Positions 8,432 through 17,029 of a DNA stretch of 64,000 bases are shown in pieces. This DNA comes from Actinomycetota bacterium. Lineage in GTDB: Bacteria; Actinomycetota; Actinomycetes; Propionibacteriales; Propionibacteriaceae. Where the stretch lies: the NCBI GenBank assembly GCA_020161795.1, contig JAIUOR010000022.1, forward strand, positions 1 through 64,000. The letters run 5' to 3'. A program made the position numbers and the translations under genes. Each line of letters starts with the position of its first letter. Position 1 is the stretch's first letter. The notes beneath the pieces are model-generated. The model worked only from the letters and a program-made list of their open reading frames with translations, was not told the DNA's origin and searched no databases.

Positions 8432-9358
8432 GTGAGTGAGACACTGAGCCTGGGCGTCGACATCGGTGGCACCAAGGCACACGGGCTGGTGCTGGACGCC
8501 ACCGACCGGGTGCTCGCCGACCGGATCGTGCCCACCCGGCTGACCGCCGACGGGGTACGGCGCACGGTCGTCGAGGTGGCCGCGGCCCTGGCCGCCGATC
8601 TCGGCGCCTCACCGGCCGGGTTCACCTCGGTCGGGCTGGGCATCCCGGGATTGGTGGATCACAACCGCGGCGTCGTGGAGACCGCGGTGAACCTCGGCAT
8701 CGCCCGCTCCGAACTGGCCGGCCTGCTCGCCGGCGACTTCACCGCCGGCGTCCGGGTGGAGAACGACCTGAAGGCGGCGGCACTGGGGGCCGGGCTGGTG
8801 CTGGGCCAGACGGTGCGCGACCTGGTCTACGTCAACATCGGCACCGGGCTGGCAGCGGCCGCGGTGAGCGGCGGACGCCTGGTCCGCGGCGTCCGGAACG
8901 CGGCGGGCGAGATCGGCCACCTGGCCATCGACCCGGCCGGCGAGCCCTGTGCCTGCGGCCAGCGAGGCTGCCTGGAGACCGTGCTGGGCGGCCTCTACCT
9001 GGCCCCCCGGCTGGCCGCCCACGGGCTGGAGCTGGAGCGGCTCGACTCCGATCCCCGCCCGGTGGCGATCGCCGAGCGGGAACGTCTCGTCGCCACCCTG
9101 GCGACCGTCCTCACCACGGTCGCCATCGCCTACGACTCGGCTGTCATCACCCTCGGCGGCGGCGTCGTCCGCGCCGCGCGCTGGCTCCGCCCGGCGGTCT
9201 GCGACGAACTGCGACGCCGCGCGGCCGACTCGCCCTTCCTGACCGGCCTGGCGGTCGCCGACCGGCTGGCGGAGCTTCCCGAAGGCTCGCCGGTCGCCGC
9301 GATCGGCGCCGCCCTGGTCGGGCGCGACCCGGCCGCCGTCCCGTCCAAGGAGCACTGA
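8432..9358 (+). CDS. ROK-family sugar kinase (glucokinase or GlcNAc kinase)
   Basis: A 308-aa cytosolic kinase using ATP to phosphorylate a hexose at C6. It has the N-terminal phosphate loop GVDIGGTKAHGLV, the catalytic region RVENDLKAAALGAG (Asp of the END motif) and a zinc site with Cys near 173, 175 and 180 (CACGQRGC). It lacks a DNA-binding domain, unlike the ROK regulator at the head of the operon. The GTG start is 5 nt after the permease stop. If the operon handles chitobiose, this enzyme would phosphorylate the free GlcNAc released by the GH94 phosphorylase; glucose is the alternative. Confidence 0.87.
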   Translation: MSETLSLGVDIGGTKAHGLVLDATDRVLADRIVPTRLTADGVRRTVVEVAAALAADLGASPAGFTSVGLGIPGLVDHNRGVVETAVNLGIARSELAGLLAGDFTAGVRVENDLKAAALGAGLVLGQTVRDLVYVNIGTGLAAAAVSGGRLVRGVRNAAGEIGHLAIDPAGEPCACGQRGCLETVLGGLYLAPRLAAHGLELERLDSDPRPVAIAERERLVATLATVLTTVAIAYDSAVITLGGGVVRAARWLRPAVCDELRRRAADSPFLTGLAVADRLAELPEGSPVAAIGAALVGRDPAAVPSKEH

Positions 9359-11541
9359 TGTCCGTCCCCGCAACGTACCGCCCGCTCAAGGCGGTGGTGC
9401 TGGCCGCCGGCCACGACCAGGCGACCCGCGACCTGCTGCTGCGTCCGCTGGCCGGATCGACGGTCATCGAGCAGACCCTGGCCAATGTCACGGCGGTGGT
9501 GCCGCAGCACGACGTCATCATCGTCGTTGCCGAACACGACCACGCCGTCCGCGAGCACCTGGGCGAGGGCTGGACCTACGTCGTCCAGACCGTCCAGGCC
9601 GGCACCGGGGACGCCGTCCGCTGCGCCCGGTTCCAGCTGGCCGGCTTCGACGGCGACGTGCTGATCGCCTACGGCGACACCCCGCTGCTGCGCGCCTCGT
9701 CGCTGCGCGGGCTGCTGTGGCGGCACCGGCTGAAGACCGCCCAGTTCTCCCTGCTCACCGCCGTGCTGCCGGACGGGAGCGGCTACGGCCGCATCCAGCG
9801 CGAGGGCCGCCGGATCGTCGGCATCGTCGAGGACGCCGACCTCTCGGAATCCAACGAGCACATCACCGAGGTGAATGTCGGCGCCTACGTGGTCGACAAC
9901 GCGATCCTGATCCCCGGCCTGGACGCGATGGCCAGCAGCGGCGAGCACCGCCTCACCGAACTCGCGCGGCGGCTGATCGGCCAGGGCGGCACCGTGGTCT
10001 CCTACGCCATCGTGGACGCCGGCGAGGTGCAGGACATCAACACCGACGCGGAACTCCAGACGGCCGCCGACATCGTGCTGCGCCGGCTGTTCGCGCCCCA
10101 GCACGCCATCGAGACCGGGGAGATCAGCTTCGGCACCGGGGGCTGGCGGGCCCTGATCGGTGAGGCGTTCACCATCCACAACGTCCGGCGGCTGTGCCAG
10201 GCGCTGGCCAACGAGATCACCCGCAGCGGCCGCGAGCCGATGGGCGTGGTGGTCGGCGGCGACCGCCGCTTCCTCTCCCGGGAGTCGGTCGTGGCCGCGG
10301 CCGAGGTGTTCGCGGGCAACCGCATCGGCGTCCACCTGCTCGTGGAGGACGTGCCGACTCCGCTGGTCACCTTCGCCGCGCCCTACCTGGGCACCGCCTA
10401 CAGCCTGATCTTCACCGCCTCCCACAACGCGCCGCAGTGGAACGGGCTGAAGGTGTTCCGCTCCGACGGCTCGCTGCCGCTGGAGGACGAGACCAATGCC
10501 CTGACCGCCGAGGCGAACTCGCTCAGCCAGGCCGATGTGGTGTCGATCGATCTCGGGCTGGCCACCTCGGCGGGGCTGGTGCGCGAGGTCGACCTGACCA
10601 ATCCCTATATCGACGCGATCGAGCGGATCGTCGACGTCTCGCTGATCCGGGAGGCCGGCCTGCGGGTGGTCGTGGACGCCATGTACGGCACCTCCCAGCT
10701 CACCCTGGGGACGATCCTGTCGGACGCCCGGGTGCGCACCGAGTTCATCCACGAGCGGCACAACCCGCTGTTCGGCGGCCGTTCGCCGGCCCCCGATCCG
10801 GAGCGGCTGTCGACCCTGATCGACATCGTGCGGAACTCCGGCCGGCACTACGACCTGGGGATGGCCACCGACGGCGATGCCGACCGGATCGCCATCATCG
10901 ACGAGAACGGCCGCTACATCTCGACCAACGATCTGCTGCTGCTGGTCTACTGGTACCTCCACGAGGTGCGCGGGGAGCGCGGCGGCGTCGTCCGCAACCT
11001 GGCCACCACCCACCTGCTGGACCGGCTGGCCGAGGCCTTCGGCGAGGAGCACCGCGAGGTGGCGGTGGGCTTCAAGCACATCACCGCCGGGATGGACGAG
11101 ATCGACGCCGTGCTGGGTGGCGAGAGCTCCGGCGGCCTGACCATCCGCGGTCACATCAAGGGCAAGGACGGGGTCTTCGCCTGCGCCCTGGTGGTCGAGA
11201 TGCTGGCCCGTACCGGCAAGCCGCTGACCGAGTTGCTGGAGACGGTGTACGCGATCACCGGACGGCTCCACACCGTCGAGCACGGCGTACCGGCCACGCC
11301 GGACATGCGGGTCGAACTGCCGCGCCGGATGGCCTCGGCCGCGCCGACCGAGATCGCCGGCTACCCGGTCACCCGGATCGACAGCTACGACGGCATCAAG
11401 ATCCACCTCGAAGGCGGAGCCTGGGCGCTGCTGCGGTTCTCGGGCACCGAGCCCGTGCTGCGCATGTTCGTCGAGGCCCAGACCCCCGAACAGGCCGACC
11501 AGCTGATCGCCTGGCTGGAGGCCTTCGCCTCCGGCACCTAG
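9358..11541 (+). CDS. bifunctional GlmU-like nucleotidyltransferase / phosphohexomutase fusion
   Basis: A 727-aa fusion. Residues 1-235 resemble the GlmU uridylyltransferase domain (KAVVLAAG, AGTGDAVRCA, AYGDTPLL, GYGRIQREG, EVNVGAYVVD), though the GTRM part of the first loop is degenerate. Residues 260-727 form an alpha-D-phosphohexomutase with the phosphoserine loop TASHNA (Ser about 355), metal loop DGDADR (about 505-510), sugar loop GGESSGG (about 587-593) and phosphate loop RFSGTEP (about 693-699). The mutase half could interconvert GlcNAc-1-P and GlcNAc-6-P, while the transferase half could turn the 1-phosphate into UDP-GlcNAc. The start overlaps the kinase stop by one base. Exact substrates and activity of the degenerate transferase half are inferred. 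Confidence 0.85.
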   Translation: MSVPATYRPLKAVVLAAGHDQATRDLLLRPLAGSTVIEQTLANVTAVVPQHDVIIVVAEHDHAVREHLGEGWTYVVQTVQAGTGDAVRCARFQLAGFDGDVLIAYGDTPLLRASSLRGLLWRHRLKTAQFSLLTAVLPDGSGYGRIQREGRRIVGIVEDADLSESNEHITEVNVGAYVVDNAILIPGLDAMASSGEHRLTELARRLIGQGGTVVSYAIVDAGEVQDINTDAELQTAADIVLRRLFAPQHAIETGEISFGTGGWRALIGEAFTIHNVRRLCQALANEITRSGREPMGVVVGGDRRFLSRESVVAAAEVFAGNRIGVHLLVEDVPTPLVTFAAPYLGTAYSLIFTASHNAPQWNGLKVFRSDGSLPLEDETNALTAEANSLSQADVVSIDLGLATSAGLVREVDLTNPYIDAIERIVDVSLIREAGLRVVVDAMYGTSQLTLGTILSDARVRTEFIHERHNPLFGGRSPAPDPERLSTLIDIVRNSGRHYDLGMATDGDADRIAIIDENGRYISTNDLLLLVYWYLHEVRGERGGVVRNLATTHLLDRLAEAFGEEHREVAVGFKHITAGMDEIDAVLGGESSGGLTIRGHIKGKDGVFACALVVEMLARTGKPLTELLETVYAITGRLHTVEHGVPATPDMRVELPRRMASAAPTEIAGYPVTRIDSYDGIKIHLEGGAWALLRFSGTEPVLRMFVEAQTPEQADQLIAWLEAFASGT

Positions 11542-11605
11542 GAGGCGGCGGGGCACCCCCCAACCGTCCTCCGCCCACCACGTCATCCCGTCCCCCACCG
11601 TCATC

Positions 11606-11621
11606 CCCCGCGAAGGCGGGG
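11606..11621. repeat. REP-like hairpin before the GH94 gene
   Basis: CCCCGC-GAAG-GCGGGG (6-bp stem, 4-nt loop) within a CGTCATCCC context; the CGTCATCCC motif also occurs alone at 11581-11589. It resembles the common CATCCCCGCGAAGGCGGGG extragenic repeats of GC-rich bacteria. It ends 27 nt before the next start codon. Confidence 0.55.
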
Positions 11622-11648
11622 ATCAGGACCGACCAGCAGGAGCCACTG

Positions 11649-14171
11649 ATGCGCTACGGCCACTTCGACGACGACCGCCTGGAGTACGTGATCGACCGGG
11701 TGGACGTCCCGGCCTCCTGGATCAACTACCTGGGTGTCGAGGACTGGTGCACCGTCATCAACCAGAACGCCGGCGGGTACAGCTTCTACCTCTCCAGCCA
11801 GCAGGGCCGGGTGACCCGGTTCCGTCCCAATGGGGTGCCGCTGGATCGGCCGGGCCACTACCTGTACCTGCGCGACGACGCGGACGGCGACTACTGGTCG
11901 GCCTCCTGGCAGCCGGTGGGGCGCTCGCTCGAGGAGGCGAGCTATCGCACCCGGCACGGGCTGAGCTACTCGGTCTTCGAGTCGAGCTACCGGGGCATCG
12001 AGGCGAGCCAGCGGATCTTCGTCCCGATCGGTGAGGACGCCGAGGTCTGGGACGTCACGCTCACCAACACCGGCGACGCCCCACGCACCCTGTCGCTGTT
12101 CGGCTATGTCGAGTTCAGCTTCCACTCGGTGCAGATCGACAACGAGAACTTCCAGATGTCGCTCTACGCCTCCGGGGCGGACTACGCCGACGGCGTGGTG
12201 GAGTACGACTTCTACTACGAGCCCTGGACGTACCACTACTTCACCGCCACCGCCGAGCCGGCCGGGTTCGACACCCTGCGGGATTCCTTCCTGGGCGCCT
12301 ACCGCACCGAGACCAACCCGCTGGCGGTCGAACGCGGCGAGTGCTCGGGTTCGCAGGCCACCACGGGCAACCACTGCGGCGCGCTGCACCACAAGGTGAC
12401 GCTGGCGCCGGGTGAGACCGTCCGGTTGGCCTACGTGCTGGGCTACGGACGCCGTGAGGTGGGCACCCGGCTGCGCGCGAAGTACGCCGACCCGGCCGCG
12501 GTGGACGCCGCGATCGCCGACTTGGCCGCCTACTGGGAGCGCAAGCGCTCGGTGCTCTCGCTGCGGACCCCGTCGGCGGCCATGAACACCCTGCTGAACA
12601 CCTGGACGCTGCTGCAGGCCGAGACCTGCGTGGTGTGGTCGCGGTTCGCCTCCTTCGTCGAGGTCGGCGGCCGGGTCGGGCTGGGTTACCGGGACACCGC
12701 GCAGGATGTCATGAGCGTCGTCCACACCAACCCCGGCAAGGTCCGGCAGCGGATGGAGGAACTGCTGCACGGCCAGATGTCCTGGGGCTACGGCCTGCAC
12801 CTGTTCGACCCGCTGCTGTTCGCCGAGAACCAGCGCTCCGATATCCCGGTCGGCGTGAAGCTGCCGACGGTGGTGCCGGGCAGGGCCGGCGACCTCGTCC
12901 ACGGCCTGGCGGACGCCTGCTCCGACGACCACCTGTGGCTGGTGCCCTCGGTGCTGGAGTACGTCAAGGAGATCGGCGATCTCGCCTTCCTCGACCAGGT
13001 GATCCCGTTCGCCGACTCGGACATGACGCTGGCCGAGCGCTCGGAGGTGATGGGCGCCAACGCCGCGTCCCGCTTCGATGCCGCACCGGCGACCGTCTAC
13101 GAGCACCTGCGGCGGGCGATCGAGTTCACCGCCGAGCAGGTCGGCGACAACGGCATCGCCAAGGGTCTGCGGGCGGACTGGAACGACTGCCTCAACCTGG
13201 GCGGCGGGCAGACCGCGCTGGTCAGCTTCCTGCACCTCTGGGCGGCGAACGCCCTCGCCGAGGTCGTCGAGCACCTGGCCGCATCCGATCCGCGTTGGGA
13301 CGCCGAACTCGTCCGGCTGCGGGAGATCGCCGCCAAAGTCACTGCGGACGTCAACCGCGAGCTGTGGGACGGCGACTGGTACATCCGCGGCTACACCCGC
13401 GACGGGGTGAAGATCGGCTCGGCCGAGAGCCCGGAGGGGAAGATCTTCCTGGAGCACATGGGCTGGGCGGTGATCTCCGGCGCCGCCTCGCGGGAGCGCG
13501 GAGAGAGTTCGATGGACGCCGTCCGCACCCATCTGGCCAGCGAGTACGGCACCCACCTGTGCTGGCCGAGCTACACCCAGGTGGACGACACCATCGGCTA
13601 CGTCACCCGGGTCTACCCCGGGGTGAAGGAGAACGGCGCGATCTTCAGCCACCCCAACGCCTGGCCGGTGATCGCCGAGACCATGCTGGGCCGCGGCGAG
13701 CAGGCGATGGCCTACTACGACGCGCTGGCTCCCTACCACGGCAACGACGCCATCGAGACCCGTGGTGCCGAGCCGTACGTCTACGCCCAGTTCCTCTACG
13801 GCCGCGACCACGAGTGGTTCGGCAAGGCCCAGAATCCCTGGCTCACCGGCACCGCCGGCTGGATGTACACCGCCGCCACCAAGTACATCCTGGGCATTCG
13901 CCCCGAGTTCGACGCCCTGGTGATCGACCCGTGCATCCCCGCCGACTGGGAGGGCTTCACCGCCACCCGCCAGTGGCGGGGCGCGACCTACGAGATCGAG
14001 GTGCGCAACCCGTCACGGGTGTCCGCCGGTGTCGCTTCGGTCGAGGTGGACGGAGTTCCGCTGCCACCCGTACCGGAGCCACAGCGCGACCGCCCGGTGG
14101 CGCGCATCCCGCGCGCCGACTCCGGCGTCCACCGCGTGGTGATCACCCTGGGTGCACTTTCTGCCAAATAG
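11649..14171 (+). CDS. chbP: GH94 disaccharide phosphorylase, probably N,N'-diacetylchitobiose phosphorylase
   Basis: An 840-aa cytosolic enzyme that cleaves a beta-1,4 disaccharide with phosphate, conserving the bond energy as a sugar 1-phosphate. The N terminus (RYGHFDDDRLEYVI, WINYLG, NAGGYSFY) and the centre (QAETCVVWSRFASFVEVGGR, TCSDDHLW-type CSDDHLW) follow Vibrio chitobiose phosphorylase as I remember it more closely than cellobiose phosphorylase. The DWND motif at about 510-513 ends in the expected catalytic Asp. The GlmU/mutase fusion just upstream also favours a GlcNAc-1-P product. The start has AGGAG 8 nt before. The last six residues (GALSAK) and the stop codon lie inside a palindromic repeat. 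Cellobiose remains a possible substrate. Confidence 0.8.
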   Translation: MRYGHFDDDRLEYVIDRVDVPASWINYLGVEDWCTVINQNAGGYSFYLSSQQGRVTRFRPNGVPLDRPGHYLYLRDDADGDYWSASWQPVGRSLEEASYRTRHGLSYSVFESSYRGIEASQRIFVPIGEDAEVWDVTLTNTGDAPRTLSLFGYVEFSFHSVQIDNENFQMSLYASGADYADGVVEYDFYYEPWTYHYFTATAEPAGFDTLRDSFLGAYRTETNPLAVERGECSGSQATTGNHCGALHHKVTLAPGETVRLAYVLGYGRREVGTRLRAKYADPAAVDAAIADLAAYWERKRSVLSLRTPSAAMNTLLNTWTLLQAETCVVWSRFASFVEVGGRVGLGYRDTAQDVMSVVHTNPGKVRQRMEELLHGQMSWGYGLHLFDPLLFAENQRSDIPVGVKLPTVVPGRAGDLVHGLADACSDDHLWLVPSVLEYVKEIGDLAFLDQVIPFADSDMTLAERSEVMGANAASRFDAAPATVYEHLRRAIEFTAEQVGDNGIAKGLRADWNDCLNLGGGQTALVSFLHLWAANALAEVVEHLAASDPRWDAELVRLREIAAKVTADVNRELWDGDWYIRGYTRDGVKIGSAESPEGKIFLEHMGWAVISGAASRERGESSMDAVRTHLASEYGTHLCWPSYTQVDDTIGYVTRVYPGVKENGAIFSHPNAWPVIAETMLGRGEQAMAYYDALAPYHGNDAIETRGAEPYVYAQFLYGRDHEWFGKAQNPWLTGTAGWMYTAATKYILGIRPEFDALVIDPCIPADWEGFTATRQWRGATYEIEVRNPSRVSAGVASVEVDGVPLPPVPEPQRDRPVARIPRADSGVHRVVITLGALSAK

Positions 14172-14226
14172 CCCGCCTCCGCGACGGATTACGTCGGCAG
14201 GCGCCACTATTTGGCAGAAAGTGCAC
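14152..14226. repeat. palindromic element, copy 1 (20-bp perfect arms)
   Basis: GTGCACTTTCTGCCAAATAG (14152-14171) is exactly repeated in inverse at 14207-14226, around a 35-nt core that itself pairs (CGCCT / AGGCG, CGACG / CGTCG). It overlaps the end of the GH94 gene and supplies its stop codon. A diverged copy lies at 31879-31950. Confidence 0.9.
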
Positions 14227-14257
14227 ACCCCCAGCCGGTCAGCGAGAGGAGCCGGTC

Positions 14258-15406
14258 ATGGACGACACGTCGGCCGCACCCCGTGCCGGCGCGATCGGAC
14301 GGGCGGCAGTGGCATACGCCGTGCTCGGCCTGGCCTTCTGGCGGGCCGTCGCCGACTACTTCGCCCGCGACATCGGGGTCGGCGGCGCCACCTACCGGGT
14401 GGGCGACTGGCTGATCAACTACGCCGGCGGGTTCGTCCGGCGCGGGCTGTTCGGGGAGTTGCTGTTCGCCGCCAGCCCGCCGGGCCAGCCGACGCTCTGG
14501 GCGCTCGCCGGCTTCCAGCTCGCGTGCTACGCGATCGTGGCGGCGTATGTGGTCGGCTTCCTGCACCGCACCCGCTACGCCTGGCCGGCGGTCGCCCTGG
14601 CCTGCAGCCCGGCGGCGTTACCCTTCATCGGCTGGGACGTCGAGGGCGGCTGGCGCAAGGAGATCATCGGCTTCGCCGCGATCGCCCTGCTGGGCTGGGC
14701 GCGGCGCCGTAGCGGCGAGCGGCTGAGCCGGGTTCTGGTCGCGGTCGCGGTCGTCGTGTTCGGGCTGGCGATCTTCTCCTGGGAGGCCAGCGTCTTCGCC
14801 ATCCCGATGCTGCTCTTCCTCCTGCGCCACTACGACGGCCGGCCGGATCTGCGCAGCTGGGCGACCTGGTCGATCCTCGGGCTCGGCCTGGTCGGCGGAG
14901 TGGCGAGCCTGCTGTTCCGGGGCGATACTGCCGTCGCCGCACAGATCTGCCGGACGGTGGTCGCCCAGGGCCTCAACCCGGACCTGTGCGGGGGCGCCAT
15001 CGCCAAGATCGGCCAGCCGCTGGCCGAGGCGATGGCCGCGGTGGCGATCCGGTTCCCGCTGTACCAGTGGTTCCTGGTGCTGCTTCCGCTGGCGCTGCTC
15101 CCCGTCCTCACCTCGCCCTGGCTCCGGCGCAACTGGCCCTGGTTCCTGGCCACCATCGTGACCGTCGTCCCGCTCTATGTGATCGCCGAGGATTACGGCC
15201 GCTGGGCGCACCTGCTGCTGATGGCACCCGCGTTGGCCATCATGGCCGGCGATCTCCGCGACGTGGCGACGCGGTGGTGGAACGGCTGGACGACCGTCGC
15301 CTACGTGACGCTCTGGGGGCTGCCGCACTGGCTGTTCCCGGACGGCGCCTGGCCCCTGCACAGCTTCTGGGGTGCGCTGCTGGAGACCGTCTTCAATCCG
15401 CGGTAG
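14258..15406 (+). CDS. multi-spanning membrane protein of unknown function
   Basis: A 382-aa protein with about nine to ten hydrophobic segments, among them AAYVVGFL, LLGWARR, VLVAVAVVVFGLAIF, WSILGLGLVGGVASLLF and FLVLLPLALLPVL. The short loop DWLINYAGGFVRRGLFGELLF and a WDVEGGWRKE motif resemble membrane proteins found near polysaccharide genes, but I cannot name the family with confidence. The start is chosen at the ATG preceded by GAGAGGAG. It lies just after the palindromic element that ends the GH94 gene and is convergent with, and overlaps by 14 nt, the next gene. Its function in the sugar operon, if any, is unknown. Confidence 0.7.
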   Translation: MDDTSAAPRAGAIGRAAVAYAVLGLAFWRAVADYFARDIGVGGATYRVGDWLINYAGGFVRRGLFGELLFAASPPGQPTLWALAGFQLACYAIVAAYVVGFLHRTRYAWPAVALACSPAALPFIGWDVEGGWRKEIIGFAAIALLGWARRRSGERLSRVLVAVAVVVFGLAIFSWEASVFAIPMLLFLLRHYDGRPDLRSWATWSILGLGLVGGVASLLFRGDTAVAAQICRTVVAQGLNPDLCGGAIAKIGQPLAEAMAAVAIRFPLYQWFLVLLPLALLPVLTSPWLRRNWPWFLATIVTVVPLYVIAEDYGRWAHLLLMAPALAIMAGDLRDVATRWWNGWTTVAYVTLWGLPHWLFPDGAWPLHSFWGALLETVFNPR

Positions 15407-15869
15407 CCGGCTCCGGTGCGACCAGCGCGTATTCGGTGCCGGTCGGCGTGCGCTCCAGGAGCTCGGCCTCCACCATCAGGCGGCGCAGGCTGGCCACATC
15501 GTCGTCGAAGACGGCCAGCCGGAGGTTCAGCTCCTTCTCGGTGACGACCTCGTCCGGGCGCAGCACCCGGGAGGCGAGCAGCCGCAGCAGTTCCAGTCGC
15601 TCGGCGGGTCTGGCGGGCAGGCCCATCAGCCGGCCCTGCGGGGTGAGGAAGCGTTCGACCCCGCGCTCCACCGGGCGGACGGACTCCCGCAGCAGCGCGC
15701 GCAGGGCGGCCTCGTCCACCTGCCCGGTGGCCGCGAGGATGCCAGCCTGCGTCAGCCGCTCGATCGCCCGCGGCGATCCGCCGGGCGGCTCGGTCTCGAC
15801 GATCACCCGGGCCAGCGCCCGCCGGGTCTCGGGGTTCGCCAGCAGGGCGACGATGCCGCGTGCATCCAT
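15393..15869 (-). CDS. DUF2087 domain protein
   Basis: A 158-aa protein without signal or membrane segments. The N-terminal 60 residues look like a small helical, possibly winged-helix segment (IVALLANPETRRALARVIVE). The C-terminal part matches DUF2087: LPARPAERLELLRLLASRVL, then VVTEKELNLRLAVFDDDVASLRRLMVEAELLER. DUF2087 is often attached to helix-turn-helix regions, so a regulatory or nucleic-acid-binding role is plausible but unproven. Its start codon overlaps the stop of the phosphoesterase gene by one base (TGATG), so the two form an operon. Confidence 0.75.
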   Translation of the reverse strand: MDARGIVALLANPETRRALARVIVETEPPGGSPRAIERLTQAGILAATGQVDEAALRALLRESVRPVERGVERFLTPQGRLMGLPARPAERLELLRLLASRVLRPDEVVTEKELNLRLAVFDDDVASLRRLMVEAELLERTPTGTEYALVAPEPATAD

Positions 15870-16804
15870 CAGGCGTTGTCCGGGTCGTGGGCGGCCATGA
15901 TCGCCTCCTGCTCCTCCGGGCCGAGCTGGGCGAGCATGGCGAGTTGCTCGTCGGTGACCGGGATCTCGAAGGCGGTCGGGTGGTCGCCGAGCGGGACGAT
16001 CGAGTGCACGATCTGCCCGGGGTAGACATGGATCAGGTTGAACGCCTGGGCCCCGTCCTGGCCGCGCATGCTGGGCGCGGGCATCAACAGGTCGACGGTG
16101 TAGCAGGTGGCGGCGGCGGCCGAGACCGGGATGCCAGCGAAGGTGCTCCAGGTGCTGTAGTGGAGGTGGCCGGCGATGATCCCCCGGACGTCGGAGCCGG
16201 CCAGGACGGCCTCCAGCGCGTCCTGCTCGCGCAGTTCGATCAGCTGGGAGAGGACGACCGGGATCGGCAGCGGCGGGTGGTGCATGGCCAGGATGCTGCC
16301 GCGCGGGGCCGGGGTGGCGAGCACGCCGGCCAGCCACTCCAGCTGCGCCGGGGTGAGCAGACCCCAGTGGTGGCCGGGAACCGTGGAGTCGAGCACGATC
16401 AAGCGCAGCCCGTCCAGGTCGTAGACCGCGTCCACCTCCGCGTCGGACGGCTCGCCGTCCAGCAGGCCGGCGCGGAAGGCGGCGCGATCGTCGTGATTCC
16501 CCATCACCCAGACCAGCCGCGCGCCAAGCTCGGCCGCGACCGGTTCCAGCATCCCCCGCACCCGCCCGTAGGCGTCGGCGGCGCCGGTGTCGGCGATGTC
16601 GCCGGTCACCACGATCGCAGCCGGACGCAGCCCGCTGGCGACCAGCCCGCGTAGCGCCTCGGCGAGATGGCCGTCGGAGTCGACGGTCCCCATCAGAGGC
16701 GCCGCGCCGGCGACGAAGTGGGTGTCGCTGAGGTGCACGATCACCTGATCGGGAGGCGGGTACTGGCCGAGGCTCAGGACGGATTGGCGGGGCACGCTCA
16801 GCAT
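15869..16804 (-). CDS. calcineurin-like metallophosphoesterase (CpdA/Icc-like)
   Basis: A 311-aa cytosolic dinuclear-metal phosphoesterase. It shows the family motifs in order: LSDTHF (about 25-30), VTGDIAD, MGNHDDR, AMHHPPLP and GHLHYSTWSTFAG. The opening LSLGQYPPPDQVIVHLSDTHF is like actinobacterial CpdA/Icc phosphodiesterases, known for 3',5'-cAMP and related substrates; the true substrate here is not shown. The start is ATG at 16804, with only a weak GGGGTGGGG ribosome site. It is divergent from the sigma-factor gene and coupled to the DUF2087 gene. Confidence 0.85.
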   Translation of the reverse strand: MLSVPRQSVLSLGQYPPPDQVIVHLSDTHFVAGAAPLMGTVDSDGHLAEALRGLVASGLRPAAIVVTGDIADTGAADAYGRVRGMLEPVAAELGARLVWVMGNHDDRAAFRAGLLDGEPSDAEVDAVYDLDGLRLIVLDSTVPGHHWGLLTPAQLEWLAGVLATPAPRGSILAMHHPPLPIPVVLSQLIELREQDALEAVLAGSDVRGIIAGHLHYSTWSTFAGIPVSAAAATCYTVDLLMPAPSMRGQDGAQAFNLIHVYPGQIVHSIVPLGDHPTAFEIPVTDEQLAMLAQLGPEEQEAIMAAHDPDNA

Positions 16805-17029
16805 TCAACCCCACCCCGGCGAGCCCCGCACAACCCCGGCTTGTCGATCGACCAGATTCCCCTCTCCTTGCCCTACCGCCTGCGTTCAGGCGCCCTTCCG
16901 AGCCCGCGCCGCAGCCCGCCCCTGTCTCGTCCGGCAGCGTCGCGACGCCCGCCCAGGCGACCGAAGCAACGACCGGGCAGGCCATGTATCACCGGGAGGG
17001 TTGCCGTCCTCCTGCCTGGTGTGAACACA

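Noticed and set aside
9130-11604. 824-codon open frame on the minus strand opposite the fusion enzyme
   Set aside because: It is rich in Gly, Val, His, Gln and Arg with no domain, a typical antisense shadow in high-GC DNA, and the plus-strand gene has clear motifs.
11601-13811. 736-codon minus-strand frame opposite the GH94 gene
   Set aside because: Same low-complexity composition and no ribosome site; the opposite strand encodes a recognisable enzyme.
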